20,228 nt of DNA, taken from assembly GCA_964530075.1 (NCBI GenBank), contig CAZGXU010000037.1:1-20228 (forward strand). The letters are read 5' to 3'. Position 1 is the first letter of the stretch. The number at the start of each line of letters is the position of its first letter. Below are positions 1 to 7,715 of the stretch, in pieces. The translations under genes were made by a program, and so were the position numbers. This DNA comes from JANQEA01 sp964530075. Lineage in GTDB: Bacteria > Bipolaricaulota > Bipolaricaulia > UBA7950 > UBA9294. The notes under the pieces are model-generated. The model had not been told where the DNA came from. It searched no databases and saw only the letters and a list, made by a program, of their open reading frames with translations.

Positions 1-55
1 CGAACCTCCGATCACGGCTCCAAAGGCCGCTGCCTTACCGCTTGGCTACGCCCTA
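1..55 (-). tRNA. tRNA-Gln (anticodon TTG), 3' end off the window
   Basis: On the minus strand a class I tRNA begins at 55. I read acceptor TAGGGCG (55-49), linker TA, D-stem GCC/GGC around an AAGCGGTAA loop, anticodon stem GCGGC/GCCGT enclosing the seven-base loop CTTTGGA, a four-base variable region, T-stem GGAGG and the start of the T-loop TTCG at the window edge. The loop places TTG at 34-36, which decodes CAA glutamine. U1 is typical of tRNA-Gln, where it pairs weakly with A72. The last 16-19 bases, including the 3' acceptor strand, lie outside the window. The first three bases are also the stop codon of the upstream spoVG gene. Confidence 0.93.
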
Positions 56-361
56 GAACGTTACGTCTTCGGTCGGAATGTCGCCGGCCAGGACCCGGCT
101 CGCCTCCCCGACGACTTCCCGATACTTCTCGAGGACGGTGTCTTCCATCTCGAGGCGGAACGCGTTGTCGATCGGGTGGGCCGTGTCCCGGAACTCCCCG
201 TTCTTCCCTTCGCGACTCGGCATCGCAACGAACAAGTCCTCTTTGCCCTGGATGATCTTGACGCTGTGGACGATGAAGACGTCGTCGAAAACAACCGAGC
301 AGAACGCTTTCAGGTTCCCCTCGTTCCGCATGGGCCGGATCTCAACCTTGGTGATCTTCAC
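53..361 (-). CDS. spoVG: SpoVG family RNA/DNA-binding regulator
   Basis: This 102-aa protein matches SpoVG along its whole length. It has the N-terminal KITKVEIRP strand followed by MRNEGNLKAF and VVFDDVFIVHSVKI, then the AMPSREGKNGEFRDTAHPI segment that is the family hallmark. SpoVG proteins bind nucleic acid and affect gene expression in the cytoplasm; in Bacillus SpoVG acts in sporulation and septation, but it is widespread in non-sporulating bacteria, so no sporulation role should be inferred. I chose the GTG at 361-359 because family homology starts there and a GAGAGAGG Shine-Dalgarno lies eight bases upstream; an ATG about 13 codons upstream is possible. It follows mutS2 by 65 bp on the same strand and runs straight into tRNA-Gln: its TAG stop (55-53) is tRNA bases 1-3. 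Confidence 0.93.
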   Translation of the reverse strand: MKITKVEIRPMRNEGNLKAFCSVVFDDVFIVHSVKIIQGKEDLFVAMPSREGKNGEFRDTAHPIDNAFRLEMEDTVLEKYREVVGEASRVLAGDIPTEDVTF

Positions 362-426
362 CCTCCGAACCTCTCTCGATCCGTCGACTCTCTGACGGTC
401 CATCTTAGCGAAACGGGAAGACCCTT

Positions 427-2799
427 TCAATCGCTCCTTTCGTCCGCTGCAAGCTCGAATTCGGTCACTCCGTCGCCCCCGCGATTCGGCGGCGCGAACT
501 CGTAGGAGGAGACGAAACTGCACGAGCCCAAGTACGCGCCGATCGCGTCCCGGAGGGCACCGGTCCCCTTTCCGTGGAGGATGCTCGCGCAACGGATGTC
601 GGCGCGAAGAAGCCGGTCCATGTACGTGTCGATCTCCCGCAGGGCCTCGCTGACGGTCATCCCGCGGACGTTGAGCTGCAGCGGGACCCGGCCCGGGCGC
701 TGACGCCTCAGGCGGGACGGCTTCTTGGGCGGCGGCGCATCCGCCTTTCGACCCTGTGGGGGCGCAAGGTCATCCAGCTCCGTCGTTACGCGGACACCGT
801 CGAGGTCGACGGTGACCCGCCCCTGCGCGGCGATCTGGACGACCCGCCCGTCGGCGGCGACGCTTCGGACGTGGACGAGCGCGCCGGGCTCGATCGAATC
901 GCGAGAGAGCACCTCCCCGCGGACGAGCCGGCCCGCCCGCGCCCGTTGCTCGATCGACGTCTCGCGGAGCGCCGCCACCTCGCGGAGTCCCTCCCGCGTC
1001 CCCTCGGCCGTCCCGCCGGCGTTCGCCGCGGCGAGGATCTCTTCCAGCCTACGCTGTCCGTCGCGGAGGAACCGATCGAACCCCTTGAACCGCTCGGACA
1101 GGGCGCCCTCCCTCTCGCGTTCGAACTCGGCGAGCTTCCGCTCGTACGTCTCCCTCATCCGCTTGGCTTCGGCGCGGTCCCGCTCCGCCGCTTCGCGATG
1201 CCGGCGCATCGCCTGTCGTTCCCGCTCCAGCTCGTCGAGGATGTCGTCGGCCCGGATCTCCCCCTTCGAGAGGAACGAGCGCGCCCGGTCGATCCGATCG
1301 GCCGGGAGGCCAAGCTGGCCGGCGATGATGAACGCGTTGCTCCGTCCCGGGATCCCCTCGACGATCCGATACGTCGGAGAGAGCGACTCCACGTCGAACT
1401 CCATCGACGCCGTCTTCACCTCGGGATGCCGGATCGCGAAGTACTTCAGCGGAGTCAGATGCGTCGAGATCGCGACGATCGCCTCGCTCTCCAGGAGCGC
1501 TTCGATCACAGCGAGGCCGAGGGCCGCGCCCTCCTGAGGGTCGGTCCCCGCCCCGAGCTCGTCGAGGAGAACGATCGTCTCCGCGTCCGCCTCCTCGAGG
1601 AGGGAGACGATGTTCCGCATGTGGGCGGAGAACGTCGACAGGTTCTGAGCGATCGATTGCTCGTCGCCGATGTCGCTTCGGATCTTGGAGACGACCGTCA
1701 GCTCGCTGTCGGGGGACGCGGGAATCGGGATCATCGATTGGGTCATCAACGTCAGCAGACCGATCGTCTTCAGCGTCACCGTCTTCCCCCCGGTGTTCGG
1801 GCCGGTGATGACGACCATCCGGGAGTCGACCCCGAGCGACAGCGAGATCGGAACGGCCCCGGCCGGCGGAAGGAGCGGATGCCGGGCGCTCCGGAGGACG
1901 ACCCGCCGGCCGAACTGCGGAAACGCGCACCGATGGGCGACGGCGTACGACGCGCGCGCGAAGAGCGAATCGAGGTGAGCGAGGATCGCTCGGTCCCGAA
2001 GGAACGCCGCCTCGGCCGAGACGAAGGCGTCGGTCAGCTCGCGGAGGATCCGCCGGATCTCGGCGTGGATCTCCTCGGCGAGCTCCGAGACGACGTTGTT
2101 CTCGGGGACGAGGCTCGTCGGTTCCGCGTAGAGCGTCTGCCCGGTCCCCGACCGGTCGTGGACGACGAAGTCCATCGCCCCGACCGCGCCGCTGCGGATC
2201 GGGACCACGAGGCGCCCGCGACGACGCGTGATCACCGGTTCGCTGATCAGGCCGGGATTTCGATCGATCAGCGCCTGGAGCCGCTCCTCGATCCGCCGCT
2301 CGAGCGCCTTCCGCCGGCTGACCAGCTCCGAGAGCTTGCGGGACGCGTCCTCGCGGACCGCGCCTCGCTCGTCGATCGTCCGTCGGATGCTCCGCCCCAG
2401 TTCCTGACCGCCCGCTGTGAGCCGTTCGGCGATCCCTGCCAACAGCGGTCGTTCCTCCTGGTCCGCCAGCAGTCCGCGGACGGCGAGCGTTCCGTCGATC
2501 GTCTGGAGGACGTCGAGAAACTCCTCCCCTTCGAGGAAGGCGCTCTCCTTCGCCCGCCGGAGCACCGGGACCAGGTCGCGCACCCCGCCGAGGGAGAACC
2601 GCCGGCGATCGCCGAGATGGCCGATCGCCTCGTTCACCTCGGCGATCCCGCGGTCGATCGCCTCCCGATCGACCGTCGGGGAGAGGCGATCGACCGCCTC
2701 CTCGCCGAGCGCCGAGGAGACGTGCTCCTTGACGAGGTCCTTGAGGCGATCGAACTCCAGGTCGCGGAGCGTCTTCTCGTTGACGATCTCCGGGCTCAT
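427..2799 (-). CDS. mutS2: MutS2 family ATPase with C-terminal Smr domain
   Basis: The protein is 790 aa, the usual MutS2 length. The N-terminal part is the MutS core and clamp (about 1-310) without the mismatch-recognition domain of MutS1. The ATPase follows, with Walker A GPNTGGKT (333-340) and Walker B IVLLDELGAGTDP (409-421). A charged coiled-coil region covers about 520-620, and an Smr domain starts at about 705 with LNVRG (709-713) and HGKGTG (742-747). MutS2 proteins restrain recombination and, in Bacillus, recognise collided ribosomes and split them. The start at 2799 has a GGGAG Shine-Dalgarno nine bases upstream and matches the family N-terminus; the much longer open frame upstream is antisense read-through. 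The usual LDLRG aspartate of Smr domains is asparagine here. It is the first gene of the mutS2-spoVG-tRNA-Gln run and diverges from the permease at 2932. Confidence 0.95.
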   Translation of the reverse strand: MSPEIVNEKTLRDLEFDRLKDLVKEHVSSALGEEAVDRLSPTVDREAIDRGIAEVNEAIGHLGDRRRFSLGGVRDLVPVLRRAKESAFLEGEEFLDVLQTIDGTLAVRGLLADQEERPLLAGIAERLTAGGQELGRSIRRTIDERGAVREDASRKLSELVSRRKALERRIEERLQALIDRNPGLISEPVITRRRGRLVVPIRSGAVGAMDFVVHDRSGTGQTLYAEPTSLVPENNVVSELAEEIHAEIRRILRELTDAFVSAEAAFLRDRAILAHLDSLFARASYAVAHRCAFPQFGRRVVLRSARHPLLPPAGAVPISLSLGVDSRMVVITGPNTGGKTVTLKTIGLLTLMTQSMIPIPASPDSELTVVSKIRSDIGDEQSIAQNLSTFSAHMRNIVSLLEEADAETIVLLDELGAGTDPQEGAALGLAVIEALLESEAIVAISTHLTPLKYFAIRHPEVKTASMEFDVESLSPTYRIVEGIPGRSNAFIIAGQLGLPADRIDRARSFLSKGEIRADDILDELERERQAMRRHREAAERDRAEAKRMRETYERKLAEFEREREGALSERFKGFDRFLRDGQRRLEEILAAANAGGTAEGTREGLREVAALRETSIEQRARAGRLVRGEVLSRDSIEPGALVHVRSVAADGRVVQIAAQGRVTVDLDGVRVTTELDDLAPPQGRKADAPPPKKPSRLRRQRPGRVPLQLNVRGMTVSEALREIDTYMDRLLRADIRCASILHGKGTGALRDAIGAYLGSCSFVSSYEFAPPNRGGDGVTEFELAADERSD

Positions 2800-2931
2800 C
2801 GGACGGCTCTCCCTTCGCGAACGCGTATACCCATCCCGACGGATGATACCCCACGGCCCGCCCCGCGGCGGAGTTGCGCCGGCCCGCTCGCCGCCGGAGA
2901 ATCGACTCCACCCCGCGTCGAAGGAGTGACG

Positions 2932-3858
2932 TTGAGCACGGCCGCCGCGATCCGCGTTTACGGTGCGCTCCTCTCCGCGATGACGATCTGGGGGTTCTCC
3001 TTCCTCGCGATCAAGGACGCCCTGGACACGGTCCCCGTCTTCTCCCTCCTGTTCTCCCGGTTCCTCCTCGCGACGATCCTCCTCGGCCTCGTCGTCGTCT
3101 CCCGCCGGGCCCTCCGCGTCCCCCGGAGGGAGATCCTCACGCTCGCCGGCCTCTCCGCCCTGAGTCCGATCGGCTACTTCCTGTTCGAGACCTTCGGCGT
3201 CGCCCGCACGCAGCCGAGCCACGTGGCCGTGATCATCGCGACCATCCCGATCGCCGTCTACCTCATCGCCTTCGCCCGCCGACAGGAGCGCGCGAGCTGG
3301 AGGAAGACGATCGGGATCCTCACCGCCTACGCCGGGATCCTCCTGATCATCGGCTTCGGTCGGCAGGAGGCCGGCGCCAGCCTCACCGGCGACCTGATCG
3401 TGCTCGGCGCCGTCCTGTGCGCGGCGGTTCGAACGAGCCTCGTCAAGGACGTCCTCCGCCGGGTGACGCCCCTGCAGCTGACCTTCTACCAGTTCTTCTT
3501 CTCCCTGTTCGTGTTCGGGCCGCTGGCCGCGACCGACGGCCCCGGTTGGTTGAGCCGTCTCACCCCGCCCGCGTTGCTGGAGATCCTGTTCCTCGGCGTC
3601 CTCTGCTCCGCCGTGGCGTTCCTCGCGATGCACTACGCTCTCGCGTATCTCACCGCGACCCGGGTCGCCGTCTCGGCGAACTTCGTGCCGCTGATCACGC
3701 TGATCGCCGAGGTGACCCTCTTCGGTTCCGCGCTGACTCTGGCCAAGGGGCTCGGGACCGCGATCGCCCTCACCGGCGTCCTCCTCACCCAATGGCAGCG
3801 GCGCCCCGCCGCCGTGCACCGCGAAGCGAAGGACGAGGTCGTCGACATCGCCTTGTGA
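2932..3858 (+). CDS. EamA/DMT-superfamily permease
   Basis: A 308-aa integral membrane protein with about ten hydrophobic helices arranged as two EamA repeats, roughly residues 8-140 and 150-290. The start of repeat one (GALLSAMTIWGFSFLAIKD) has the typical W-G-x-x-F-x-x-K/R pattern of drug/metabolite transporters. The end of repeat two has LGVLCSAVAFLAMHYALAYL and the N-F-V-P-L-I segment. Members export amino acids, purines, nucleotide sugars or other small molecules; the substrate cannot be read from the sequence. I chose the TTG at 2932 because AAGGAG sits five bases upstream; an in-frame GTG at 2926 overlaps that site and is less likely. It diverges from mutS2 across about 130 bp and is followed after 90 bp by a MATE exporter on the same strand. 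Confidence 0.9.
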   Translation: MSTAAAIRVYGALLSAMTIWGFSFLAIKDALDTVPVFSLLFSRFLLATILLGLVVVSRRALRVPRREILTLAGLSALSPIGYFLFETFGVARTQPSHVAVIIATIPIAVYLIAFARRQERASWRKTIGILTAYAGILLIIGFGRQEAGASLTGDLIVLGAVLCAAVRTSLVKDVLRRVTPLQLTFYQFFFSLFVFGPLAATDGPGWLSRLTPPALLEILFLGVLCSAVAFLAMHYALAYLTATRVAVSANFVPLITLIAEVTLFGSALTLAKGLGTAIALTGVLLTQWQRRPAAVHREAKDEVVDIAL

Positions 3859-3948
3859 CCGGCCGGCCCGTATCATGGCCTCGAGACCGACAAGGCCGCG
3901 GACGTTGCGCCCGCCGCGGTCGATCGGAGGTCCGGAATCGGGGGTTCC

Positions 3949-5331
3949 ATGCCAGACGATGAGCGCACCCCGCTTCGCGCGGTTCTCGGCCGGCTTGTCC
4001 TGTCGCATCGGAAGTCGCGGCGAGTTCTGGACCTCGCCTTGCCGGTCGTCCTCGGGATGTCCTCCCTCACTCTGCTCAGCGTGGTCGACACGATCATGCT
4101 CGGCAGGCTCGGTCCCGCTCCCCTCGCCGCGTCGGGCATCGCCGGCGTCCTGTTCTTCGCGATCGTGTATTCCCTGTCGGCGATCCGCGTCGGCGTGCAG
4201 ACGCTCACGTCGCGCCGCTTCGGCGAGGGGCGATACACGGAGTGCGGCGAGGTGCTCTCCGCCGGGATCGCCCTCTCGGTCCTCGTCGGAATCCCGCTCA
4301 TCGTCTCCGCCCCTTGGATCGCACGCCTCGCCTCCCCGGTCTTCTCCGGCGACCCGGTCGTGCGCCAACTGGGCACGGTCTACCTGCACTACCGCCTATA
4401 CGGCACAGTGTTCATGCTGGCCAGTGCGGTCTATCAGGGCTTCTTCGCTGGAATCGGGAGAACCCGGCACCAGTTGCACGCATCCGTCTTGATCACGGGG
4501 GCGAACATCGTCCTCGACTACCTTCTCATCTTCGGTCGTGCCGGCTTCCCGCGCCTCGGGATCGAAGGCGCGGCGCTGGCGTCGACGATCGCCCTCGGCA
4601 TCGGGACAGTCTATTGGATCGCCGTCTCCGCCCTTGGGCGGTACCGAGGCATGTTCCAGGCAGTCGGCCGCGGGCGGCTGGGCCTACGATGGTCCCGCCC
4701 GATTCTCCGCCTGTCGCTTCCCGTGCTGGCGCAAGGAGGTTTTTCTCACGCGAGCTGGTTCGCCTTCTTCTTCGTCGTGGGGAGGATCGGGACGAACGAA
4801 CTCGCCGCGACGAGCGTGATCCGCTCGATCTACCACCTTCCGATCATGGTCGCGGTCGGCTTCGGCATCGCTGCGTCAGCGCTGGTAGGTCAGAACCTCG
4901 GCGCCCGACGGACCGAGCGGGCCGAGGAGCTGACGTGGGAAGCCGCCCGGCTCGCGGCATACTCGATGACCCTCATCGGGCTCCTCTTCTTGGCGTTCCC
5001 GACCTGGGTCTTTCGGATCTACACGTCGGACCCCACCGTCATCGCGACCGGCCGTCTATCGCTGATGTATCTGGGCCTCGTCCAATCGTTCGCCGGCATC
5101 GCGCTCGTCCTCTCTCAGGCGCTGCAGGGGGCGGGCAACACCCGCTTCGTCATGGCGGTCGAGTTCATCGTCTGCCTCGGCCTCTACCTGCCGATCGTGT
5201 ACCTCCTCGGCCTGCGGACTCCGCTCGGCCTGGTCGGCGCCTGGACCGGCGAGTACACCTACTGGGTCGCCCTCGCGGCGATCATGGTGACGAAGTTCCG
5301 CCGAGGGACGTGGAAGGCCATCGTCGTCTAG
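3949..5331 (+). CDS. MATE family efflux transporter
   Basis: A 460-aa membrane protein with about twelve transmembrane helices in two pseudo-symmetric halves, the normal MATE size. It starts with the family signature LALPVVLGMSSLTLLSVVDT (about 28-47) followed by I-M-L-G-R-L-G and the A-A-S-G-I-A pattern. The second half has ILRLSLPVLAQGG and a GQNLGARR loop (about 308-315), the equivalent of the conserved G-x-N-x-G-A-x motif of NorM/DinF-like proteins. MATE proteins use Na+ or H+ gradients to export cationic drugs and metabolites; which ion is used here is not visible. The ATG at 3949 has only a weak GGGG upstream. The gene may be co-transcribed with the EamA permease. Its TAG stop lies inside a CTAG shared with the convergent glycerate kinase. 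Confidence 0.93.
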   Translation: MPDDERTPLRAVLGRLVLSHRKSRRVLDLALPVVLGMSSLTLLSVVDTIMLGRLGPAPLAASGIAGVLFFAIVYSLSAIRVGVQTLTSRRFGEGRYTECGEVLSAGIALSVLVGIPLIVSAPWIARLASPVFSGDPVVRQLGTVYLHYRLYGTVFMLASAVYQGFFAGIGRTRHQLHASVLITGANIVLDYLLIFGRAGFPRLGIEGAALASTIALGIGTVYWIAVSALGRYRGMFQAVGRGRLGLRWSRPILRLSLPVLAQGGFSHASWFAFFFVVGRIGTNELAATSVIRSIYHLPIMVAVGFGIAASALVGQNLGARRTERAEELTWEAARLAAYSMTLIGLLFLAFPTWVFRIYTSDPTVIATGRLSLMYLGLVQSFAGIALVLSQALQGAGNTRFVMAVEFIVCLGLYLPIVYLLGLRTPLGLVGAWTGEYTYWVALAAIMVTKFRRGTWKAIVV

Positions 5332-6674
5332 GCGGGTCCGACCCACACGACGTAGGCATCGGCGACGTTCGTTCGCGTCGGACCCGTGACGAGAAGGTCC
5401 CCGGACGCCGCCAGCGCAACGTACGAATCGTTGTCGGCGAGCGCCTCCGCCGGATCGACGCCGGCCCGCCGTGCACGAGCGACCGTCTCGCCGTCGACGA
5501 TCGCCCCGGCCGCTTCGGTCGTCCCGTCGGTCCCGTCGGTGGCCAGTGCCGCCACGAAGACCCCGTCGATCCCGTCGATCTCCAGCGCCGCCGCGAGAGC
5601 GAGCTCCTGGTTCCTCCCGCCCCTCCCCCTCCCGCGGACGGTGACCGTCGTCTCCCCTCCGGCGACGATGAGGGTGCGCGCCGCTCCTTCGCTCGCTTGG
5701 GTCAACGCCCGGTGTGCGAGCCCACGGCCGGCTGCTCGCGCTTCGCCGGTGATCGGCTCCGCGATCCGCACGACGCGACAGCCCGCATCGCGGCCCACCC
5801 GCTTGATCGCATCGAGGAACGCGCCGTTGTCCCCGACGACCTCGAACGCCGTCCCTCGGAAGACGGGATCCCCCGGCTTCGGCGATTCGCCGACCTCCCC
5901 GCGGGCTCCGCGGGCGAGGTGGTCGCGCACGGACGCGGGGACCTCCTCCCAGAGACGATGCCGACGGAGCGCGTCGATCGCGTCGCCGAAGGTCGTCGGA
6001 TCGGGGACCGTCGGCCCGGAGGCGATCGCCTCCGGCCGGTTGCCAATCACGTCGGACAGGGCGAGGGTGATCACCGTCGCCGGGCGGAGGCGCTCGGCGA
6101 GGCGCCCGCCCTGAAGGGTTGACAGGTGTCGGCGGACCGTATTGATCTCGCCGATCGCCGCGCCGCTCCCGAGAAGGAGGCGTGTCGTCCTTGCCAGATC
6201 GTCGAGCGGGACGCCCGCCGGGGGCGCCGCGAGGAGGGCCGAGCCGCCGCCGGAGAGAAGGCAGAGGACGAGGTCCGTCGGGCCGACGTCGTCCGATAGC
6301 TCCGCGATCGCCGTCGTCGCCCTCCACCCGTTCTCATCCGGGATCGGATGTCCCGCTTCGAGGACGCGGAACCCCTTCGCGGAGCCCCCGTAGCCGTATC
6401 GAGTCAGCGCGATCCCGCCCGCAGCAGCGAAGCCGAGGGACTCCGAGACGGCCCGTGCCATCGGGACGGCTGCCTTGCCGATCGCGATCGCCCGGACGCG
6501 CCGCCCCGCGAGGTCGTGGATCTCCCCTCCGACGCGAAGCCGGTCCCCCTCGCGGGCGAGGGCCTCGCGCACGCAGCGCCCCGGGTCGACCGCCGCGAAC
6601 CCGCTTTCGAGAAGGCCGAGGACGAGCGCCCGTCCGAAGCCGGCTCGCATTCGGGACCGGTCGAAGCGGATCAT
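5328..6674 (-). CDS. Glycerate 2-kinase, MOFRL family
   Basis: A 448-aa protein with the two-domain layout of class II glycerate kinases (DUF4147 then MOFRL). The N-terminal domain shows AIGKAAVPMA (64-73) with the conserved lysine K67, GHPIPDENG (108-116) and the glycine-rich SGGGSALL loop (141-148). The C-terminal MOFRL domain shows GRGGRNQELALAAA, then ALATDGTDG and TNVADAYVV near the end. The enzyme phosphorylates D-glycerate with ATP to 2-phosphoglycerate, linking glycerate from serine or sugar-acid breakdown to lower glycolysis. No other glycerate-pathway gene is in the window. The ATG at 6674 overlaps the stop of the upstream EndoIII-like gene as ATGA, so the two are probably translationally coupled. 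Confidence 0.93.
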   Translation of the reverse strand: MIRFDRSRMRAGFGRALVLGLLESGFAAVDPGRCVREALAREGDRLRVGGEIHDLAGRRVRAIAIGKAAVPMARAVSESLGFAAAGGIALTRYGYGGSAKGFRVLEAGHPIPDENGWRATTAIAELSDDVGPTDLVLCLLSGGGSALLAAPPAGVPLDDLARTTRLLLGSGAAIGEINTVRRHLSTLQGGRLAERLRPATVITLALSDVIGNRPEAIASGPTVPDPTTFGDAIDALRRHRLWEEVPASVRDHLARGARGEVGESPKPGDPVFRGTAFEVVGDNGAFLDAIKRVGRDAGCRVVRIAEPITGEARAAGRGLAHRALTQASEGAARTLIVAGGETTVTVRGRGRGGRNQELALAAALEIDGIDGVFVAALATDGTDGTTEAAGAIVDGETVARARRAGVDPAEALADNDSYVALAASGDLLVTGPTRTNVADAYVVWVGPA

Positions 6675-7348
6675 CGGCTCTCCCCCGGTTCTCTCCCCGC
6701 AGTCTCTGACGGACAAATCGGTCGAAGAGGGCATCCCCGGCAGACCGGATCCGACCGGCAGTGCGCCTTCCCGTGCCGGACGATCAGCGCGTGGAACTCG
6801 CCGAGGAGCCCGACGTCGGCCGGCAGGGACGACAGAAACAGAGCGCGAAGCTCCCCGTACGTCTCCCCGTCGATCCAACCGAGGCGGCGCAGCAGGCGGC
6901 GCGCGTACGCATCGACCACGAAGCTCGGTCGCGCCGCAGCGTAGACGAGGATCGCGTCGGCCGTCTCCTCTCCGATCCCGAAGAGCCCGAGGAGCTCCTC
7001 GCGCAGCGCGCCGTCCGGGAGGCCGAAGAGGCCGTCGAGGTCACCGCCGTGGGCCTCGATCAGGTGCGTTGCGAACCCCTTCAGCTTCCTCGCCTTGGCG
7101 TTGTAGAAGCCCGCAGCGCGGACCGCGTCGGCGACTTGCTCGACCGACGCTCCGGCGATCGCCTCCACGGACAGAAGACCCGATTCCTTGAGCCTCCGCA
7201 TCGCCTCCTCGACGTTCCGCCACGCCGTCCGCTGCGTCAGGATCGCCCCGACGATCATCTCGAACGGCCCGTCCGCCGGCCACCAAGCCTGCGGGCCGTA
7301 GGCGGCGAGGAGGCGATCGAAGAGGTCCCGGACTCGATTCACGGACAT
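6671..7348 (-). CDS. EndoIII-like HhH-GPD DNA glycosylase (COG2231 type) with Fe-S cluster
   Basis: A 225-aa base-excision-repair protein. It has the MIVGAILTQRTAWRNVEEAM segment (31-50) typical of the COG2231 branch, a helix-hairpin-helix GLFGIGEETADAI (121-133), the conserved catalytic aspartate D146 in FVVDAY, and four C-terminal cysteines (197, 203, 206, 212) spaced X5-X2-X5 for a 4Fe-4S cluster, close to the X6-X2-X5 of EndoIII. At the place of the EndoIII lyase lysine (GxRKTA) it has glutamate (GIGEETA, E128), so it is more likely a monofunctional glycosylase than a glycosylase/lyase. Its damaged-base substrate is unknown. The start at 7348 fits the family N-terminus; there is no Shine-Dalgarno, and a candidate -10 lies close upstream. 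It forms an operon with the downstream glycerate kinase (ATGA overlap). Confidence 0.9.
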   Translation of the reverse strand: MSVNRVRDLFDRLLAAYGPQAWWPADGPFEMIVGAILTQRTAWRNVEEAMRRLKESGLLSVEAIAGASVEQVADAVRAAGFYNAKARKLKGFATHLIEAHGGDLDGLFGLPDGALREELLGLFGIGEETADAILVYAAARPSFVVDAYARRLLRRLGWIDGETYGELRALFLSSLPADVGLLGEFHALIVRHGKAHCRSDPVCRGCPLRPICPSETAGREPGESR

Positions 7349-7360
7349 CGGTGAGCATCG

Positions 7361-7389
7361 AGGATACACGGGCCGGAGACGTCGACCAA
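7361..7389 (-). promoter_or_regulatory. Candidate promoter of the EndoIII-like/glycerate kinase operon
   Basis: On the minus strand TTGGTC (7389-7384) and TATCCT (7366-7361) are separated by 17 bases. The ATG at 7348 begins 12 bases after the -10, so a start of transcription at the usual distance would leave a leader of only about five bases and no room for a ribosome binding site. This is a motif match by eye. Confidence 0.45.
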
Positions 7390-7400
7390 GCGGGAGCCCC

Positions 7401-7432
7401 TTGCTTTGAGAATGAGAATCGTTATCATTATA
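7401..7432 (+). promoter_or_regulatory. feoA promoter covered by a Fur box
   Basis: Bases 7408-7426 match the classic 19-bp Fur consensus GATAATGATAATCATTATC at 16 of 19 positions. A second register shifted by six bases (7414-7432) matches at 14 of 19, so the site looks like hexamers repeated on a six-base period, as for two overlapping Fur dimers. TTGCTT (7401-7406) and TATCAT (7423-7428) lie 16 bases apart as -35 and -10. The Fur site spans the spacer and the -10, so bound Fur would block RNA polymerase. The ATG of feoA starts only eight bases after the -10, which suggests a leaderless mRNA. Confidence 0.88.
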
Positions 7433-7436
7433 GACT

Positions 7437-7715
7437 ATGACGCTCGACCAACTCCGGCCGGGAGACGAAGCGCGCGTGCTCGACATCCGGGGAGGGCACG
7501 GCCTCCAGCGACGGCTGAATTATCTCGGCATCCACCCCGGCGACACCGTCCGGCTGTCGGGCCGCGGCGCGTTCCGCGGGCCCTTCCTCGTGGACGTCCA
7601 CGGGACGCAGATCGCGTTGGGTCGCGGCGTCGCACGTCACGTGCTCGTCGAGTCGTCCGGAAGGCCGCCCATGCTCCCGCGACGGCGCCATCGCTTCGGG
7701 AGGATCCGGTCATGA
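7437..7715 (+). CDS. feoA: FeoA, ferrous iron transport accessory protein
   Basis: A 92-aa cytoplasmic SH3-like protein. It opens with MTLDQLRPGDEARVLDI and has the LQRRLNYLGIHPGDTV core and the VDVHGTQIALGRGVARHVLV end strand, all diagnostic of FeoA. It assists the FeoB ferrous iron channel. The tail after about residue 75 (RPPMLPRRRHRFGRIRS) is longer and more basic than usual. There is no Shine-Dalgarno: the ATG follows a Fur box and -10 directly, so leaderless translation is likely. Its TGA overlaps the ATG of the next gene (fur) as ATGA. It should be repressed by iron-loaded Fur, quite possibly the Fur protein encoded next. Confidence 0.95.
   Translation: MTLDQLRPGDEARVLDIRGGHGLQRRLNYLGIHPGDTVRLSGRGAFRGPFLVDVHGTQIALGRGVARHVLVESSGRPPMLPRRRHRFGRIRS

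Noticed and set aside
53..361. Taking spoVG as a sign of a spore-forming organism.
   Set aside because: SpoVG is widespread in bacteria that do not sporulate, and nothing else in the window is sporulation-specific.
574..2931. Long plus-strand frame upstream of the EamA permease, suggesting a very large fusion protein.
   Set aside because: It is the antisense of mutS2, rich in R, P, D and E, with no domain. The permease has its own AAGGAG and TTG start.
427..4389. A 1320-codon minus-strand open frame covering mutS2 and everything antisense to the EamA and MATE genes.
   Set aside because: Only the part from 2799 to 427 has MutS2 homology and a Shine-Dalgarno. The rest is a low-complexity, charged antisense shadow of the two transporter genes.
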